Shown: in pieces, positions 17,924 through 25,828 of the stretch
Position numbering within the stretch: the stretch's first letter is position 1
How the letters are laid out: every line of letters starts with the position of its first letter
Position numbers and translations under genes: made by a program
From: Ga0077555 sp041397775
GTDB taxonomy: Bacteria; Pseudomonadota; Alphaproteobacteria; Rhizobiales; Hyphomicrobiaceae
Direction: 5' to 3'
DNA: 64,000 nucleotides
NCBI GenBank assembly: GCA_041397775.1
Contig: JAWKWB010000014.1
Location: 1-64,000, forward strand
The notes under the pieces: generated by a model
The model's database searches: none
What the model was told of the DNA's origin: nothing
Seen by the model: the letters and a program-made list of their open reading frames with translations, nothing else

Positions 17924-18682
17924 TTACATCGCGAATCGCGCCATGCCGCCATCGACGGGGATCACCGTGCCCGTGATGTAGTCGGCGCGCGGCGAGGCCA
18001 GGAAGGCGACGAGGCTCGCGAATTCCTCGGGTTCGCCGAAACGGCCTTTCGGGATGAACTGCTCGATGTAGCGCTCTTTGGCGACGGGATCGGGATGCAG
18101 CCGCTCGCGGATCTGCTCGCTGTCGATGCGGCCCGGCGGAATGCAATTGACGGTGATGCCGTCGCGCGCCAGATCTCGCGACAACCCTTTCGACCAGGCA
18201 TGCACGGCCGCGCAGGCCGTCAGCGCCGCGCTCGTCGCCAGCGGCTCGATGATGCCGGTGACGTTGATGATGCGCCCCCAGCCCCGCTGCCGCATGTCCG
18301 GCATGAAGGCATTCGTCAGGCGGCGCACGGTCGTGAATTTCAAGTCGAAGCCGGCATTCCACACCGCGTCGCTGGACATCGTCTCGGGCTTGCTCGACAG
18401 GCCGGCGTTGTTGACGAGGATGTCGAGGCCGCCGAAGGCCGCATTGAAGGCCTCCCGGATCGCCGCGGGGGCGTCCTGCTGCATCAGGTCGGCCACGATC
18501 ACGAGCGGTCGCGTGCCCACCTCCCGTGCGATCTCGTCGGCAAGGGCCTCCAGTCTGTCGCCGCGGCGTGCGGTAACGGCCAGCCTCACGCCTTCTTCGG
18601 CCATGGTACGGGCGATGCCGACGCCGATGCCGGCGCTGGCGCCCGTGACGAGACACGTCTTGCCTTTGAGCTTCAGATCCAA
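17924..18682 (-). CDS. short-chain dehydrogenase/reductase with non-canonical active site
   Basis: 252 residues, classical SDR fold. The cofactor loop TGASAGIG (13-20) and NNAG (91-94) are intact, and ARR after the second strand favours NADP(H). The YxxxK motif is altered: the Lys is K165 but the Tyr position is H161 (HAWSK), and the catalytic-Ser region reads NVTGI with a longer loop. A single C-to-T change would restore Tyr. It may be a non-reductive SDR or an inactive paralogue. Single gene, leftward, no obvious operon partner. Confidence 0.88.
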   Translation of the reverse strand: MDLKLKGKTCLVTGASAGIGVGIARTMAEEGVRLAVTARRGDRLEALADEIAREVGTRPLVIVADLMQQDAPAAIREAFNAAFGGLDILVNNAGLSSKPETMSSDAVWNAGFDLKFTTVRRLTNAFMPDMRQRGWGRIINVTGIIEPLATSAALTACAAVHAWSKGLSRDLARDGITVNCIPPGRIDSEQIRERLHPDPVAKERYIEQFIPKGRFGEPEEFASLVAFLASPRADYITGTVIPVDGGMARFAM

Positions 18683-18791
18683 GGTTGGCCTCCCCGAGTT
18701 GGCGAATGACAGCTATTCGGACCACCCCCGGCAAGAGGCGGGGGGCTGTCCGTGCACCGGTCAGCTTCATAGGTCATGGCGCCAACGGGGC

Positions 18792-18868
18792 CTAGTGGCG
18801 GATTGGCAGTCCACTCCCTTCTGGTCGCCGGCTCGGCGAGCTGACTTCCGATCGTGACGCCACACCAG
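18792..18868. repeat. CTAGTG palindromic element, copy 1
   Basis: An imperfect palindrome starting CTAGTGGCGGATTGG and ending with the reverse of GGTGTGGCG-TCACGATCGG, matching the better-preserved copy at 59748-59826. It is the only clear feature of the gap 18683-19220, which otherwise holds the SDR promoter and the upstream region of the tRNA. Confidence 0.6.
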
Positions 18869-19220
18869 GCCAATGGCAGAGGAGCAAGACGGACTTCGTT
18901 GTAGGGCCACGAGCATCGTGATCGAGAAATTCGTCGTCGCCTACAGCAAGCGCCGAACGGACAACGCGAACTGAGCCAGACACGTTCCCGGTCCATGATG
19001 CCCCACCGCGGCACGCGGGGCATCCGCCGCGCAGTCCGGCCGCGATGCACAGTGGATTTCCCGGTCATCGTGCGTAACCGGGGGCAGGGAGGCGCGCGCC
19101 AGCCCCGCCCTCGCGCCCGGCCACCACCACCCGGCCCGGCCGCGACTTGCCGCGGGCGCCGCTCGCGACAAAGGATTGACTGCCGGGCCGGTTCAACTAT
19201 GTCTCACGCCACGGCGCTTG

Positions 19221-19310
19221 GGATGGGTGGCCGAGTGGTTTAAGGCACCGGTCTTGAAAACCGGCGTGCTCGCAAGGGTACCGGGGGTTCGAATCCCTCC
19301 CCATCCGCCA
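19221..19310 (+). tRNA. tRNA-Ser(TGA)
   Basis: 90-nt class II tRNA with encoded CCA. The acceptor GGATGGG pairs with CCCATCC (discriminator G, then CCA at 19308-19310); the D-loop, a long variable arm (GTGCTCGCAAGGGTAC region) and the T-arm GGGGGTTCGAATCCC are intact. The anticodon TGA at 19255-19257 in the CTTGAAA loop reads UCA/UCG-type serine codons. Its 3' 14 nt are duplicated at 34345-34358, so it is the integration target of the adjoining element. Confidence 0.97.
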
Positions 19311-20136
19311 ATGCCGCTTTCCGAGGCTGTTCGTATTAGTTCGTGCTCAGCCAGAAAAATATAGATTTTCGTAGCGTTTTGTGAAGATCAGGACTTCCAA
19401 AGCGTCCGCAAGCGTTCTTGCTCGTTCGCCGAAATCCGTGCATCGTGTTGGGGGCGAAATTGGGGCCGAACGCCTTGGCCCCGATGCCGATTGGAGGACC
19501 GATGCCGCGCGCGCTCAACCGCCTTTCTGCCCGCCACGTCGCAACCTTGCGCTCAGATCGTGCCCCGGGTGGTGGTGTACCCGGGTGGTGGTGTAGCTCG
19601 GCTGGTCATGCCCCGTGCTCGCAGTCGGCTCGGGCTGCCCGTCAGGCCGCTGGGATGTGGCGTGGTGCCCCGGCCCCGCAGTCGCATTCATCGTGTTCGA
19701 CCCGGGCAAAGACGATCGCGCTGAACGTCGCCACGAGCACGACGCCCGCGCCCATGAGCTACGCCAAGCCATCCGATAGCGCACGCTCGACTTAGGCAGC
19801 CTCAGGCGCTGGCGAAAGCCCGTCCAGGCGCTGGGCGGCCACTCGCATATGCGTCTCGGCATCGTGCCGTGCGATGGCTTCCGCCATCGCTCGCCGAAGA
19901 TCGAGGACCGGCCGGCATGCCTTCGTCCGCGATGCGCTCCCTGGGCAGTACAACTTCGTGCATTGCTCGGTGTCTCGCCACGCCCATCCGGGCACCCGTG
20001 CACCGTTCGTTCATGGCCGCTTTGACCGCGGCAGCCGCCTAACAACAATTTGATCTGGCTCTTTGATCCATATCAAAGGCGAAGGGGCACGTCGCAATGA
20101 AACTTATACTAATCGCGACGTTCGTTCAGGCACCGA
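19311..20136. other. left island boundary, no intact gene
   Basis: 826 bp directly after attL. It holds paired TTGGGGGC/TTGGGGCC motifs (19446-19480), a two-copy 16-bp tandem repeat of CCCGGGTGGTGGTGTA (19565-19596), and on the reverse strand a 37-codon reading frame at 19642-19755 with one membrane segment (MGAGVVLVATFSAIVFA), perhaps a relic of a larger membrane protein. Nearby frames are broken, so I read it as decayed sequence apart from the regulatory box at 20063. Confidence 0.45.
20063..20076 (+). promoter_or_regulatory. FNR/FixK-type box
   Basis: TTGATCCATATCAA is a perfect match to the FNR/ANR/FixK consensus TTGAT-N4-ATCAA. It lies 60 bp upstream of the first cargo gene, and a TATACT hexamer follows at 20105-20110. 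The box-to-hexamer spacing is a few bases longer than the classic class II arrangement. It predicts oxygen- or redox-dependent expression of the rightward gene run starting at 20137. Confidence 0.7.
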
Positions 20137-20634
20137 ATGAAAATCGAAAGGCACATAATCGTATTCATGGTCGCCATTGGGCTATTCATGGTCCATGCGG
20201 CAATCGGAGCACGCGCGTGGGCCCACGCTGGTCGTACATCCACAACAGCTCTGCTAACTCACCATCGCACTGCTCATAGCCCCAAACTCGGCGAGACCGA
20301 CGCACGCCACCCTTCCAACACTGCAATTGGTGGCAGGGATGTTCGTATTCCACTGCAGCTTAACGCATCACTTGGAGCGCGGCTGCGCGACGGCGCTCCC
20401 GCGCCTCACTACGCATCATCAGAACCATGCCGTCGATTCTGCAGCGATGCCGACTGCATATCGTGTGCGACATGCTGCGTCTCACAGATGGGCTGCCATG
20501 CGGGTCACAGTATGCTTGCATCGCCGACGGCCAATACAATGACCGCGCTCGGTCGTAGTCGGTTGTTGCCTTTGACAGCACGAATGCTGTGCGGCTTGTC
20601 GCTGCGCCCTGCCCTGCGTCCGCCGGTTGCCTAA
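20137..20634 (+). CDS. exported cysteine/histidine-rich protein, unknown
   Basis: 165 residues: N-terminal signal or anchor (IIVFMVAIGLFMVHAAIGA), a His-containing linker, and a compact cysteine cluster C98-x3-C102-x4-C107-x2-C110-x2-C113-C114-x5-C120, then a Pro-rich tail ending RPALRPPVA. Small secreted proteins with such Cys/His clusters and RPP tails accompany metal-resistance loci, so metal binding is plausible. First gene behind the FNR-type box. I do not recognise a named family, and coding status rests on the signal peptide plus Cys pattern. Confidence 0.5.
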   Translation: MKIERHIIVFMVAIGLFMVHAAIGARAWAHAGRTSTTALLTHHRTAHSPKLGETDARHPSNTAIGGRDVRIPLQLNASLGARLRDGAPAPHYASSEPCRRFCSDADCISCATCCVSQMGCHAGHSMLASPTANTMTALGRSRLLPLTARMLCGLSLRPALRPPVA

Positions 20635-20824
20635 ACGCGCAGCATAGCTGCGCCTCATGTTCGTCCGCCAGCGATCTATCGGGTCGCGGCGACCCGAGCC
20701 ATCCAGAAAATCTTGTCATGCGATCTGGTCACGAGGGCGTGTGCCTGGATCCATTGCGCACCCAATTTCATCCCGCCGCCCGAGATCGCGAACGGCTCGC
20801 GCGGCCCGAAAGGACCGACTCCAA

Positions 20825-21373
20825 ATGAAAAGCAATTCGTGCGTCGCGGCTGCGGCTATTGCGGCTTCTCTCGCACTTGCGCATCCGGCTTTTGCCCAGA
20901 CATCGCGCGGGCAGCATCATCCGGGCGGCGCGGCTGCCCCGTGCACAACAATGCCACCGGGAAGAATGGTCCCTGGTTTGCCGGAATCGAGAACGCCGGG
21001 TTCGCCAAAGCCGGGGCCCGGCGCAATGGGCCTGGGCAAGATGGGCTCGGGCGACATGGGCCGGATGATGCAAAGCGGCATGATGGGTGGCGACTGCCCC
21101 ATGACGGGAATGATGATGGGGCAAGGGAGCGGGATGCCTCACGCGAACGCCCGAATGGCGTTTCTCAAAACCGAGTTGAAAATCACGGAGGCGCAACAGG
21201 CGACGTTACCGGCTGAGCGCCTCAAGGCCCGTGTGAGCGCCATGGGATCGCGTCCGTCCCTCGAAATGGGGAACGGCGGTGGGCTTGGGAGGGCATTGAA
21301 GCCGGTCAGCGGCGACGGCCGCCGAGACCGCTCATCAGGCGTCATGTTCGTGCGGCATAAGGGAGAGGACTGA
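20825..21373 (+). CDS. methionine-rich periplasmic protein, Spy/CpxP-like
   Basis: 182 residues. A signal peptide ends at AFA|Q (24); residues 41-105 are Met/Gly-rich with repeated MG and MMG units (MMQSGMMGGDCPMTGMMMG), a pattern that binds Cu(I)/Ag(I). Residues 110-125 (MAFLKTELKITEAQ) match the first LTxxQ helix of the Spy/CpxP fold, but the following helices are not recognisable, so the C-terminus is deleted or degraded. ATG at 20825; the in-frame start at 20657 would bury the signal peptide. It precedes the YHS gene by 4 bp. Confidence 0.7.
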   Translation: MKSNSCVAAAAIAASLALAHPAFAQTSRGQHHPGGAAAPCTTMPPGRMVPGLPESRTPGSPKPGPGAMGLGKMGSGDMGRMMQSGMMGGDCPMTGMMMGQGSGMPHANARMAFLKTELKITEAQQATLPAERLKARVSAMGSRPSLEMGNGGGLGRALKPVSGDGRRDRSSGVMFVRHKGED

Positions 21374-21377
21374 AATC

Positions 21378-21716
21378 ATGGATGCACTCGCGTATTTCCT
21401 GATCTGGGGCGCGCTCATTTTCCTCATGATGAGGTTCGGGTGCGGCGCCCATGTCGCGGGTCACGGTCACCACGCCAGCAAAGACGAGAACGACGCCTCG
21501 GCAGAGGGCCTCAGATGGATCGCGCCCGAGACCGACACCGACCCCGTCTGCGGCAAGACCGTCAGGACGCAAAACGCCAAGCCATCTGTCCACGACGGTA
21601 GTGTCTACTACTTCTGCTCGCGAGATTGCCGCGAAATCTTCGAGGCGGCACCGGACCAATACCTGGGCGAGAGCGCGATCGTCACCCACCAGTACGCGGA
21701 GCCCAGCCATGGCTGA
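21378..21716 (+). CDS. membrane-anchored YHS-domain metal-binding protein
   Basis: 112 residues: one N-terminal helix (ALAYFLIWGALIFLMMRFG), a His patch (HVAGHGHH), and a YHS domain from about 53 to 96 with DPVCGKTV, YYFCSRDC and REIFEAAPDQY. The two YHS cysteines pairs suit metal capture. Good Shine-Dalgarno GGGAGAGGA. It overlaps the downstream DUF5676-like gene by 8 bp. This arrangement with DUF5676 recurs near heavy-metal genes. Confidence 0.88.
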   Translation: MDALAYFLIWGALIFLMMRFGCGAHVAGHGHHASKDENDASAEGLRWIAPETDTDPVCGKTVRTQNAKPSVHDGSVYYFCSRDCREIFEAAPDQYLGESAIVTHQYAEPSHG

Positions 21717-22044
21717 AACATCGTCCACAGCACTAAGAGCACGGGCCGGTACGCCCCTGCCCGCACATGCCTCCCCACGGCTTCCCGTGATCGCTCTCGG
21801 CATGAGCCTCGGCCTGTTCCTCGCGGTCACCTTCGCGCTGTGCGTTGGCTTCGACCTCCTCTTCCCCAAAATGGCCATGTACCAGACCTGGCTCAGACTT
21901 CTGCCCGGGTTCGCGTGGCTCAGCTGGTCGAGTTTCTTTCTCGGGCTCATCGAGAGTTTCGCGTACGGCTGGTATGTCGCGCTCGTCTTTGCCCCGCTCT
22001 TCAATTTCTTTGCCGCCTACGGCGACAGGGCAAGGTCCAAATGA
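21709..22044 (+). CDS. DUF5676-like two-helix membrane protein
   Basis: 111 residues with helices around 30-50 (LGMSLGLFLAVTFALCVGF) and 68-105 (PGFAWLSWSSFFLGLIES...YGWYVALVFAPLFNFF). The layout and LFP-then-LPGF-W-then-GLIESF-YGWYVA run fit DUF5676, a family found with metal-resistance genes; assignment is from memory of the pattern. Start overlaps the YHS stop by 8 bp. Confidence 0.72.
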   Translation: MAETSSTALRARAGTPLPAHASPRLPVIALGMSLGLFLAVTFALCVGFDLLFPKMAMYQTWLRLLPGFAWLSWSSFFLGLIESFAYGWYVALVFAPLFNFFAAYGDRARSK

Positions 22045-22340
22045 AACCAGCGGCACGAGGGAAGAACGCCGGAAACGAGCGTATGGGCTGCGATCCGGTC
22101 TCGACGAACGGGCTTGACGTCGGAGCTTCCCGGGTAGCGGCATCGTTTGCTTCGACGGCAGGTGCGGTCGTGATCGCAAGGCCAGACATAACGGACCATC
22201 TGCGCGACGTGACGCAGCGCCGACATTCTCTTCGGGGACACGCTGCGAAAGCGGGCCAGGGCCAGGGCTGGAGTAAGCACCGACCTTCTTATGGGCTCGC
22301 GACCGACGCCGTGCCACCGGCGAGCAATTCTAGAGCGTAG
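22041..22340 (+). CDS. doubtful 99-aa hypothetical
   Basis: The ATG overlaps the preceding stop (ATGA) and AAGG lies 5 nt before it, which argues for translation. The product is polar, Arg/Ser/Gly-rich and shows no domain, signal or hydrophobic core; it may equally be a non-coding spacer. Confidence 0.25.
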   Translation: MKPAARGKNAGNERMGCDPVSTNGLDVGASRVAASFASTAGAVVIARPDITDHLRDVTQRRHSLRGHAAKAGQGQGWSKHRPSYGLATDAVPPASNSRA

Positions 22341-22350
22341 GAGGTAAGCC

Positions 22351-22809
22351 ATGTCCAAGGAATTGATCTTGATGGTGCACCCGACCGCAGGCGTGCTCGC
22401 CATTCTTGCGGCTTTATGGGCGCTGGTCGAATGTCTCAATGCATCAGCGACAAATGTTATCCGCATCCGCATCGCCAGCGTAGCGGCAGCCATGATGATG
22501 TGGAGCGCCTATGTCGCCGGCGGCTATTGGTACGTCGTGTACTACGGCGCCGACAAAGCCTTGATAAAAGGCGGGCCCTGGCCATTCGCGCACAACTTCT
22601 TCATGGAAACCAAGGAGCACGTATTTCTGTCGCTTCTGCTGATCGCCACGTTTCTGCCCATCGCCGCCTTCGGCGATCTGGTCTCGAGCAGGAGCGCACG
22701 ACAACTCGTGTTGTGGTCGTCGGCCTTGATCATACTCTTCGGCCTGGGAATGGAAGGCGCAGGTGCATTCATTGCAATGGGTGCCAAGGTCGCGCTGCTT
22801 GCCAAGTAA
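22351..22809 (+). CDS. four-helix membrane protein, unknown
   Basis: 152 residues with four hydrophobic spans (about 8-30, 40-66, 90-112 and 120-150). Conserved-looking aromatic/His positions occur (MVHPTAG, YVAGGYWYVVYYG, PFAHNFFMETKEHVF), which could ligate haem or metal. A textbook ribosome-binding site TAGGAGGTAAGCC precedes the ATG. Not matched to a named family; it belongs to the same rightward run as the metal/redox cargo. Confidence 0.75.
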   Translation: MSKELILMVHPTAGVLAILAALWALVECLNASATNVIRIRIASVAAAMMMWSAYVAGGYWYVVYYGADKALIKGGPWPFAHNFFMETKEHVFLSLLLIATFLPIAAFGDLVSSRSARQLVLWSSALIILFGLGMEGAGAFIAMGAKVALLAK

Positions 22810-22840
22810 TGGCAGCGGCAATTCTGAAAAGGACACCAAC

Positions 22841-23200
22841 ATGATTTCAACACGTCAACAACGAGCCTCGGACAATCTCGCTGCGAGGACGACCGAGGGT
22901 GCAGTCGGCCGCTACTCCGCCGGCTTCGGCATCGCCTTGGGCGTGACGAGCCTGCTGAATGCGATCCTAGTGATCATCAAGGAGACTTACGAGACGGCCG
23001 TTCTGACCGCAATGACTGCACTCACCGGTCATCACTGGGTTTCCCAGGGAATTATCGATCTCGTCGTCTTTCTCATTATGGGGATTGCTCTCGGTCGGAT
23101 TGCCGAACGGTGGCAGAACAGCCCCGGTCTCATCCTTGCCTGGGCTCTCGGTGGCCCGGTCATAGGCGCGGCGGCAATCGCCAGTTTCTACCTGAAATAG
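22841..23200 (+). CDS. three-helix membrane protein, unknown
   Basis: 119 residues: a polar N-terminus, then spans about 27-46 (GIALGVTSLLNAILVIIKE), 68-88 (IDLVVFLIMGIALGRIAER) and 97-118. ATG at 22841 with AAAGGA upstream; it follows the previous gene after 31 bp. Hypothetical, part of the envelope cargo run. Confidence 0.7.
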   Translation: MISTRQQRASDNLAARTTEGAVGRYSAGFGIALGVTSLLNAILVIIKETYETAVLTAMTALTGHHWVSQGIIDLVVFLIMGIALGRIAERWQNSPGLILAWALGGPVIGAAAIASFYLK

Positions 23201-23317
23201 CCGAGCGTGACCTGAGTGATGGGGCGGGCAGGAGCAGGGAGTTGTTCGCATGAACCAGTCCCTGCGAAGACACAAGAGGCAACCGCAACCGAAATCGATG
23301 CAAGGGAGGGCCCGAAG

Positions 23318-24307
23318 ATGCACCTGTTCTTTGCACTTCCCGGCAATGAGGACTTTACCCGACGGCTGGCTGGCGCGGGAGGCTGGGAGGTCGGCCGCCT
23401 GGAGACGCGCCGATTTCCGGACGGCGAATCTTACGTGCGGCTTCACTCCGATGTGACGGGGCGTCACGTCGTGCTCGTCTGCACCCTCTCGCAACCGGAC
23501 GATGGCTTCCTCAGGCTCGCATTTGCAGCCGACGCAGCTCGATCGCTTGGGGCGGCCAGCGTGTCGCTCGTCGCACCTTACCTCGCCTACATGCGGCAGG
23601 ACCGACGGTTTCTCGATGGGGAGGCAGTGACGTCACGGGCGTTCGCAAGGCTTGTCTCATCCACTTTCGACCGTCTGGTAACCGTCGATCCTCATCTGCA
23701 TCGCTATCCATGTCTTGCCGCAGTGTATTCGATTCCGACGATGACTCTGCACGCCGCGCCGCTGCTTGCCGATTGGATTGCCCGAGAAATCGAAGCGCCC
23801 CTACTGATCGGACCCGACGAGGAGAGCGAGCAGTGGGTCGCAGCCATCGCGGCGCGTATTGGGGCTCCCCACTTGGTCTTGCGTAAGGTGAGGCATGGCG
23901 ACCGGGACGTTGAGATCGACTTGCCCGAGATGAACTCATGGTCTCTTCGAACGCCTGTTCTCGTCGACGATATCGCCTCGTCTGGACGGACGCTAATCGA
24001 GGTCGTGCGTCAATTTCTGTCGCGAGGACTGAGGCGCTCGGTTTGCGTGGTAGTGCATGGGATTTTCGCCGGAAATGCGTATGACGAGCTTGCCGCCCTG
24101 TCCGGGCGCGTTGTGTCGACGGACTCGGTGTCTCATGTGAGCAATGCCATCTCCCTCGCCCCCCTCATCGCGGGGGCATTCGAAGTGACCGTCGGCACGA
24201 CGCCGTCCCGCCGACGCCGTCCGGACGTTGCCGCCGGTCGTCAGGCACTCAGCGAGACAAGGCGCGCTGCAGTCGGGCAGCAAGTCAATGAAGGGAGGGG
24301 GCAATGA
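23318..24307 (+). CDS. ribose-phosphate pyrophosphokinase (PRPP synthetase) paralogue
   Basis: 329 residues. Visible are FPDGE (33-37), YMRQDRRF (91-98), the catalytic loop LRKVRHGDRDVEID (188-201) and the PRPP-binding motif VLVDDIASSGRTL (214-226). The loop is closer to archaeal/short-type enzymes than to the housekeeping Prs. The last 35 residues are a poorly conserved tail. ATG at 23318 after GGGAGGG. It is coupled by ATGA to a 41-codon gene and followed by the RNase and phosphorylase genes, which suggests a nucleotide-recycling role and not de novo synthesis. Confidence 0.9.
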   Translation: MHLFFALPGNEDFTRRLAGAGGWEVGRLETRRFPDGESYVRLHSDVTGRHVVLVCTLSQPDDGFLRLAFAADAARSLGAASVSLVAPYLAYMRQDRRFLDGEAVTSRAFARLVSSTFDRLVTVDPHLHRYPCLAAVYSIPTMTLHAAPLLADWIAREIEAPLLIGPDEESEQWVAAIAARIGAPHLVLRKVRHGDRDVEIDLPEMNSWSLRTPVLVDDIASSGRTLIEVVRQFLSRGLRRSVCVVVHGIFAGNAYDELAALSGRVVSTDSVSHVSNAISLAPLIAGAFEVTVGTTPSRRRRPDVAAGRQALSETRRAAVGQQVNEGRGQ

Positions 24308-24429
24308 AGCATTCTTCTTGTCACCCTAAGTGCATCGTCACGCAGGCCCGAGGCCGCTGCGGCTCCTGTCAGGGAGGTTCCATGATCGACCACGACCGAA
24401 GCAAAATTCGAGACTCTTCGGCGCTTTAG
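24304..24429 (+). CDS. cysteine-rich 41-aa microprotein
   Basis: A 41-codon frame overlapping the PRPP-synthetase stop (ATGA) with AAGGGAGGGGG directly upstream, which is a strong ribosome-binding site. Four cysteines at 6, 10, 19 and 22 (C-x3-C-x8-C-x2-C) could form a zinc site. It fills the gap before the RNase gene. No known relative is recognised; coding is inferred from the coupling, Shine-Dalgarno and Cys spacing. Confidence 0.45.
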   Translation: MKHSSCHPKCIVTQARGRCGSCQGGSMIDHDRSKIRDSSAL

Positions 24430-24469
24430 TCCTCGGCATCTCCCGAGCTTCAATGCGAAAGGGTGAACA

Positions 24470-25828
24470 ATGCTGGCTTTCACATCCCTCGGCGGGGCTG
24501 GAACCGTTACGGGCTCGAAGCACCTTCTAACAGATGACACGCATCGGATACTGATCGATTGCGGTCTCTTCCAGGGATACAAGAACCTTCGCGAGCTGAA
24601 TTGGGAGCCCCTTCCTGTCGGACCCCGAAGCATTGACGCGGTGGTTCTCACCCATGCCCATCTCGACCATTCTGGATACCTTCCCAGGCTCGTGCGCGAT
24701 GGATACCGCGGCCCGATCTTCTCGACGCCTGCAACGAAGGATGTCGCCGAACTGATCCTCAAGGATAGTGCGCATATCAACGAAAAAGACGCTGAGTACG
24801 CGCGCCGAAAAGGATTTTCCAAGCACAAGATGCCGCTTCCGCTCTACGGCGTTCCAGATGCGGCGGCCGCAATGGAGCTGTTTGCCCCGGTACCTTTCAG
24901 AAAGCCAGTTGCGCTGCCCGGAGGTGCAGAGCTGATCTTCAGACGAGCCGGCCATATTCTCGGCGCGGCGACAGCAGAAATTCGTTGGGCGGGCCGCCGT
25001 ATCGCTTTTTCCGGAGACTTGGGTCGCTATGGCGACCCGGTAATGCCCGACCCCGAGCCTATCCTCGAGGCCGATCATGTCGTGATCGAGTCGACCTACG
25101 GTGATCGCAAGCACGAAGATGGCGATCCTACCGAGGTTCTGGCCGAGGTTATCGAGCGGACAGCGGCGCGTGGCGGAACGGTCATCATACCATCGTTCGC
25201 CGTCGGTCGTGCCCAGACCATCATCTATCATCTCTGGAAACTCAAAAAGGCGGGCCGGCTCTCCGCAATTCCAATCTATCTCGACAGCCCAATGGCGATC
25301 GATGCGAGCGATCTCTATTGCGCGCATATCGAGGACCACCGGCTGACGCCATCGGTCTGCCGGGAGGTATGTTCTGTCGCCACGTACTGTCGTGAGGTGG
25401 AAGATTCGAAGCGGATCACCGCGGAGCCCTTCCCGAAGGTCGTCATCTCTGCGAGCGGGATGGCGACGGGAGGGCGAGTGTTGCATCACCTGGTGGCGTA
25501 TGCGCCCGATTCAAGGAACACGGTGGTGTTTGCGGGCTTCCAGGCTGCTGGCACGCGCGGTCGGGCGCTGGTCGACGGTGCCAGGGAAATCAAGATCCAC
25601 GGGCGATGGATACCGGTGCGGGCGGAGGTGGCAGATCTTTCGATGCTGTCGGCCCATGCGGACTGCGAAGAACTGATGCGATGGCTTTCGGGCTTCCGGC
25701 ACCAGCCGTCGCGCGTTCACATCGTGCATGGAGAGCCAGACTCCTCGGAGGCCCTGCGTATTCGCATCGATCGGGAACTCGGCTGGCGAGCCTCGGTGCC
25801 GCGGCCTGACCAGGCTATCAAGCTATGA
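24470..25828 (+). CDS. beta-CASP metallo-beta-lactamase RNase
   Basis: 452 residues. Motif 2 HAHLDH (62-67), motif 3 H162 in GHILGA, motif 4 D183 in SGDLG, motif A E207-STYG, the beta-CASP ISASGMATGGR segment, HADCEEL and a C-terminal IVHGEP give all metal ligands of a two-zinc RNA-specific nuclease (CPSF73/YSH1-like family). Activity should be endo- or exonucleolytic on RNA. The stop overlaps the phosphorylase start by 4 bp (ATGA), strongly linking the two. Confidence 0.92.
   Translation: MLAFTSLGGAGTVTGSKHLLTDDTHRILIDCGLFQGYKNLRELNWEPLPVGPRSIDAVVLTHAHLDHSGYLPRLVRDGYRGPIFSTPATKDVAELILKDSAHINEKDAEYARRKGFSKHKMPLPLYGVPDAAAAMELFAPVPFRKPVALPGGAELIFRRAGHILGAATAEIRWAGRRIAFSGDLGRYGDPVMPDPEPILEADHVVIESTYGDRKHEDGDPTEVLAEVIERTAARGGTVIIPSFAVGRAQTIIYHLWKLKKAGRLSAIPIYLDSPMAIDASDLYCAHIEDHRLTPSVCREVCSVATYCREVEDSKRITAEPFPKVVISASGMATGGRVLHHLVAYAPDSRNTVVFAGFQAAGTRGRALVDGAREIKIHGRWIPVRAEVADLSMLSAHADCEELMRWLSGFRHQPSRVHIVHGEPDSSEALRIRIDRELGWRASVPRPDQAIKL

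Noticed and set aside
19565..19596. Two-copy 16-bp tandem repeat, CRISPR-like at first glance
   Set aside because: No spacers, only two direct abutting copies, no cas genes.
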